Of a DNA stretch of 47,714 nt, positions 45,239-47,714 are shown one piece after another. The notes under the pieces were generated by a model. That model saw only the letters and a program-made list of their open reading frames with translations. It made no database searches and was not told the DNA's origin. How positions within the stretch are numbered: position 1 is the stretch's first letter; the number at the start of each line of letters is the position of its first letter. Location of the stretch: positions 1-47,714 of the forward strand of contig WPIO01000429.1 in NCBI GenBank assembly GCA_009760855.2, read 5' to 3'. Position numbers and translations under genes: made by a program. This DNA comes from Cristatella mucedo (Eukaryota > Bryozoa > Phylactolaemata > Cristatellidae).

Positions 45239-47714
45239 TTTGCATTAGTCTACAGCAGATCGCACAATATCCAGATACTTTAAATCAACCCGCCAGTGTG
45301 TGCAGTAGTTTGCAGCATAATGCAGCGCCTTGCTTCAGGCAATCGCACTTGAATAACTCATTTCGATTGAGTTTGCAGCAGATCGCTGAATATAAAGACA
45401 CCTCGATACCGCTCGTTATAGTGGGCGATAGCTTGCTGCAGAGTGCAGTGGCTAGCATTGGGCCATTCACACTTAACTAACCTACTTTGCATGAGATCGC
45501 AGCAGATTGCACAATATCTAGATACTTTAAATCAACCCGTCAAGTCATGCAGTCGCTCGGAGAGGAGTGCAGGCCTTGCTTTAGGCAATCGCACGTAAAT
45601 AACTCATTTCGGTCGAGTATGCAGCAGATCGCTTAATATAAAAGACACCTCGATACTGCTCGTTATATCGTGTAAAACTTGCTGCAGAGTGCGGCGCCTA
45701 GCATTAGGTAGTTCACTCGTGAATAACCTACTTTGCAGGACTTCACAGCAGATCGCTCAATATCTATATACTTTAAATCTACCCGTCAAATCATGCAGTC
45801 GCTCGGAGAGCAGTGCAGGCCTTGTTTTAAGCAATCGCACTGGAATAACTCATTTCGCTTGTGTTTGCAGCAGATCGCAGATTATGAAGAAACCTCGATA
45901 CTGCTCGTTATAGCGTGTGACAACTTACTACAGATTTAGGCGCCTTGCATTTAGCCATTCACACTGGAATAGCTTATCTTGCATGAGTTCACAGCAGATC
46001 GCACAATATCTAGATACTTTAAATCAACCCGCCAGAGCGTGCAGTAGTTTGCAGCAGAGTGCAGCTCCTTGCTTTAGGCAATCTCACATGAATACCACAT
46101 TTCGGTTAAGTTTGATGCAGATCGCTGGATATAACGACACCTCGATACTGCTCGTTATATCGTGTGATTACTTGTTGCAGATTGCGGGGCCTAGCTTTAG
46201 GCCACTCACACTTGAAAAGCTTATCTTGCATGAGCTCACAGCAGATCGCACAATATCTAGATACTTTAAATCAACCTGCCAGAGCGTGCAGTAGTTTGCA
46301 GCATAATGCAGCGCTTTGCTTCAGGCAATCGCACTTGAATAACTCATTTCGCTTGAGTTTGCAGCAGATCGCTGAATATAAAGACACCTCGATACTGTCG
46401 TTATAGTGTGCCATAGCTTGCTGCAGAGAGAGAGGTGCCTAGCATTAGGCCAGTCACACTGAACTAACCTACTTCGCATGAGATCGCAGCAGATTGCACA
46501 ATATCTAGATACTTTAAATCAACCCGTCAAGTCATGCAGTCGGTCGGAGAGGAGTGCAGGCCTTGCTTTAGGCAATCACACTGGAATAACTCATTTCGCT
46601 TGAGTTTGCAGCAGATCCCAGAATGTAAAGACACTTTCGATACTGCTCGTTATAGTGTGTGATGACTTGCAGTACATTTCGGGGCCTTGCATGAGGCGAT
46701 TCACCTTTGAATAGCTTATCTTGCATGAGTTCACAGCATATAGCACAATATCTAGATAATTTAAATCAACCCGCCAGAGCGTGGAGTAGTTTGCAGCATA
46801 ATGCAGCTCCTAGATTCAGGCAATCGCACTTGAATAACTCATTTCGCTTGAGTTTGTAGCAGATCGCTGAATATAAAGACACCTCGATACTGCTCGTTAT
46901 AGCGTGTGATAACTTGCTGCATAGTGCTGCACCTTGCATTAGGCCATTTACACATGAATAGCTTATTTTGCATGAGTTCACAGCAGATCGCACAATATCT
47001 AGATACTTAAAATCAACCCACCAGAGCGTGCAGTAGCTAACAGCAGAGTGCAGCTCCAAACTTTAGGCAATTGCACTTGAATAACTCATTTCGCTTGAGT
47101 TGGCAGCAGATCGCTGAATATTAAGACACCTCGATACTACTCGATATGTCGTTTGATGACTTGCTGCAGAGTGCTGATCCTTGGATTAAGCCATTCACAC
47201 TTGAATAGCTGATTTTGAATTATTCTACAGCAGATCGCACAATATCTAGATACTTTAAATCAACCCGCCAGTGTGTGCAGTAGTTTTTAGCATAATGCAG
47301 TGCCTTGCTTCAGGCAATCGCACTTGAATAACTCATTTCGCTTGAGTTTGCAGATGATCGCTAAATATAAAGACACCTCGAAACTGCACGTTATTGTGTG
47401 AGATAGCTTGCTGCAGAGTGCAGTGCCTAGCATTAGACCATTCACACTTAACTAACCTACTTTGCATGGGATCGCAGCAGATTGCACAATATCTAGATAC
47501 TTTAAATCAACCCGTAAAGTCATGCAGTCGCTCGGAGAGGGGTGCAGGCCGTGCTTTAGGCAATCGCACATAAATAACTCATTTCAGCCGATTTTGCAGC
47601 ATATCGCTGAATATAAAGACACCTCGATACTGCTCGTTATATCGTGTAAAACTTGCTGCAGAGTGAGGCGCCTTGCATTAGGCCATTTACATTTTATTAA
47701 CCTATTTTGCATGA
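45239..47714 (+). repeat. T1 unit at right end, degenerating after M6
   Basis: M1 (45239), M2 (45486), M3 (45732), M4 (45978), M5 (46225), M6 (46473) are standard. They are followed by M7/M10-like (46720), M11-like (46967), a rare M8-like monomer beginning TTTGAATTATTCTAC (47214) and an M2/M9-like monomer beginning TTTGCATGGG (47461). The last nine bases open another monomer at 47706, so the array continues beyond the window. Confidence 0.84.

Larger units (their letters stand above)
1..47714 (+). repeat. Satellite DNA array, ~247-bp monomer with higher-order repeats
   Basis: The block containing TATCTAGATACTTTAAATC recurs at 101, 348, 594, 841, 1088, 1336, 1582 and onward every 246-248 bp to the last line, always in the same orientation. 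I count about 194 full monomers plus a partial one at each end. No stretch of unrelated sequence interrupts them; departures are substitutions, short tandem duplications and deletions of up to ~80 bp. Because 247 is 3x82+1, the reading frame rotates at each monomer, so the many open frames of 60-160 codons are by-products of the repeat and not genes. Multi-monomer units of 8 and 11 monomers overlie the basic period. This organisation is known from centromeric and pericentromeric satellites of animals and plants; that assignment is inference. I do not recognise the family. It is not primate alpha satellite (171 bp). Confidence 0.97.

Noticed and set aside
1-47714. A giant repetitive protein gene (Balbiani-ring-like or silk-like)
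   Set aside because: Such genes keep repeat lengths in multiples of three and an open frame. Here the period is 3n+1 and stops occur in every frame, with no splice-like layout visible.
1-47714. CRISPR array
   Set aside because: There are no short identical repeats separated by unique spacers. The whole 247-bp unit is repeated.
1-47714. Known alpha satellite or rDNA spacer repeats
   Set aside because: The period (247 bp) does not fit 171-bp alpha satellite, and no rRNA gene sequence is present to support a spacer.
1-47714. Transposable element or insertion sequence within the array
   Set aside because: Following the monomers from end to end I found no foreign insertion, target-site duplication or terminal repeat. 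All extra bases are short duplications of adjacent sequence.
1-47714. Prokaryotic or phage origin
   Set aside because: No coding capacity exists over 47 kb, which is incompatible with a bacterial or phage segment of this size.

Overview
The whole 47,714-base window is one uninterrupted head-to-tail satellite DNA array. I find no protein-coding gene, RNA gene, transposon, CRISPR array or unique-sequence island. It holds about 194 complete monomers of about 247 bp, all on the same strand, and both window ends fall inside a monomer, so no array edge is visible. A multi-kilobase satellite with higher-order repeat (HOR) organisation points to a eukaryotic chromosome, most plausibly centromeric or other constitutive heterochromatin. 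I do not recognise the satellite family and cannot name the organism. GC is about 45% in the monomers I counted, and CpG is close to its expected frequency.

Three scales of repetition are visible. (1) Each ~247-bp monomer is an old dimer of two ~123-bp halves, called A and B here, which still match at roughly 70% of positions in my hand alignment. (2) Monomers fall into distinct types, called M1 to M11 here, which recur in a fixed order. (3) That order makes HOR units of 11 monomers (about 2,720 bp) or 8 monomers (about 1,977 bp). The 8-mer is the 11-mer without the three-monomer module M6-M7-M8 (741 bp).

Layout: 1-1056, end of a unit of a second HOR family (T2); 1057-2905 and 2906-4879, two T2 8-mers (order M1', M2', N7, N8, M5, M9, M10, M11), the first badly scarred near 2228-2490; 4880-8331, a composite 14-mer mixing the two families; 8332-10063, a T2 7-mer; 10064-41305, twelve units of the main family (T1), with lengths in monomers of 8, 11, 11, 8, 11, 8, 11, 11, 11, 11, 8, 11, followed by a truncated M1-M7 run; 41306-45238, sixteen mostly divergent and chimeric monomers, including an isolated T2-type monomer; 45239-47714, a further T1 unit that drifts into divergent monomers. 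The stretch of about 24,000-39,600 is the most homogeneous. The left 10 kb and 41.3-45.2 kb are the most rearranged.

Nothing here works as a set of genes. The content of interest is the record of satellite evolution: unequal exchange in three-monomer steps, chimeric monomers, recurrent short tandem duplications, and variants shared between distant units. A centromere role is a reasonable hypothesis but cannot be shown from sequence alone. All type names (M, N, T1, T2) are labels made up for this annotation.
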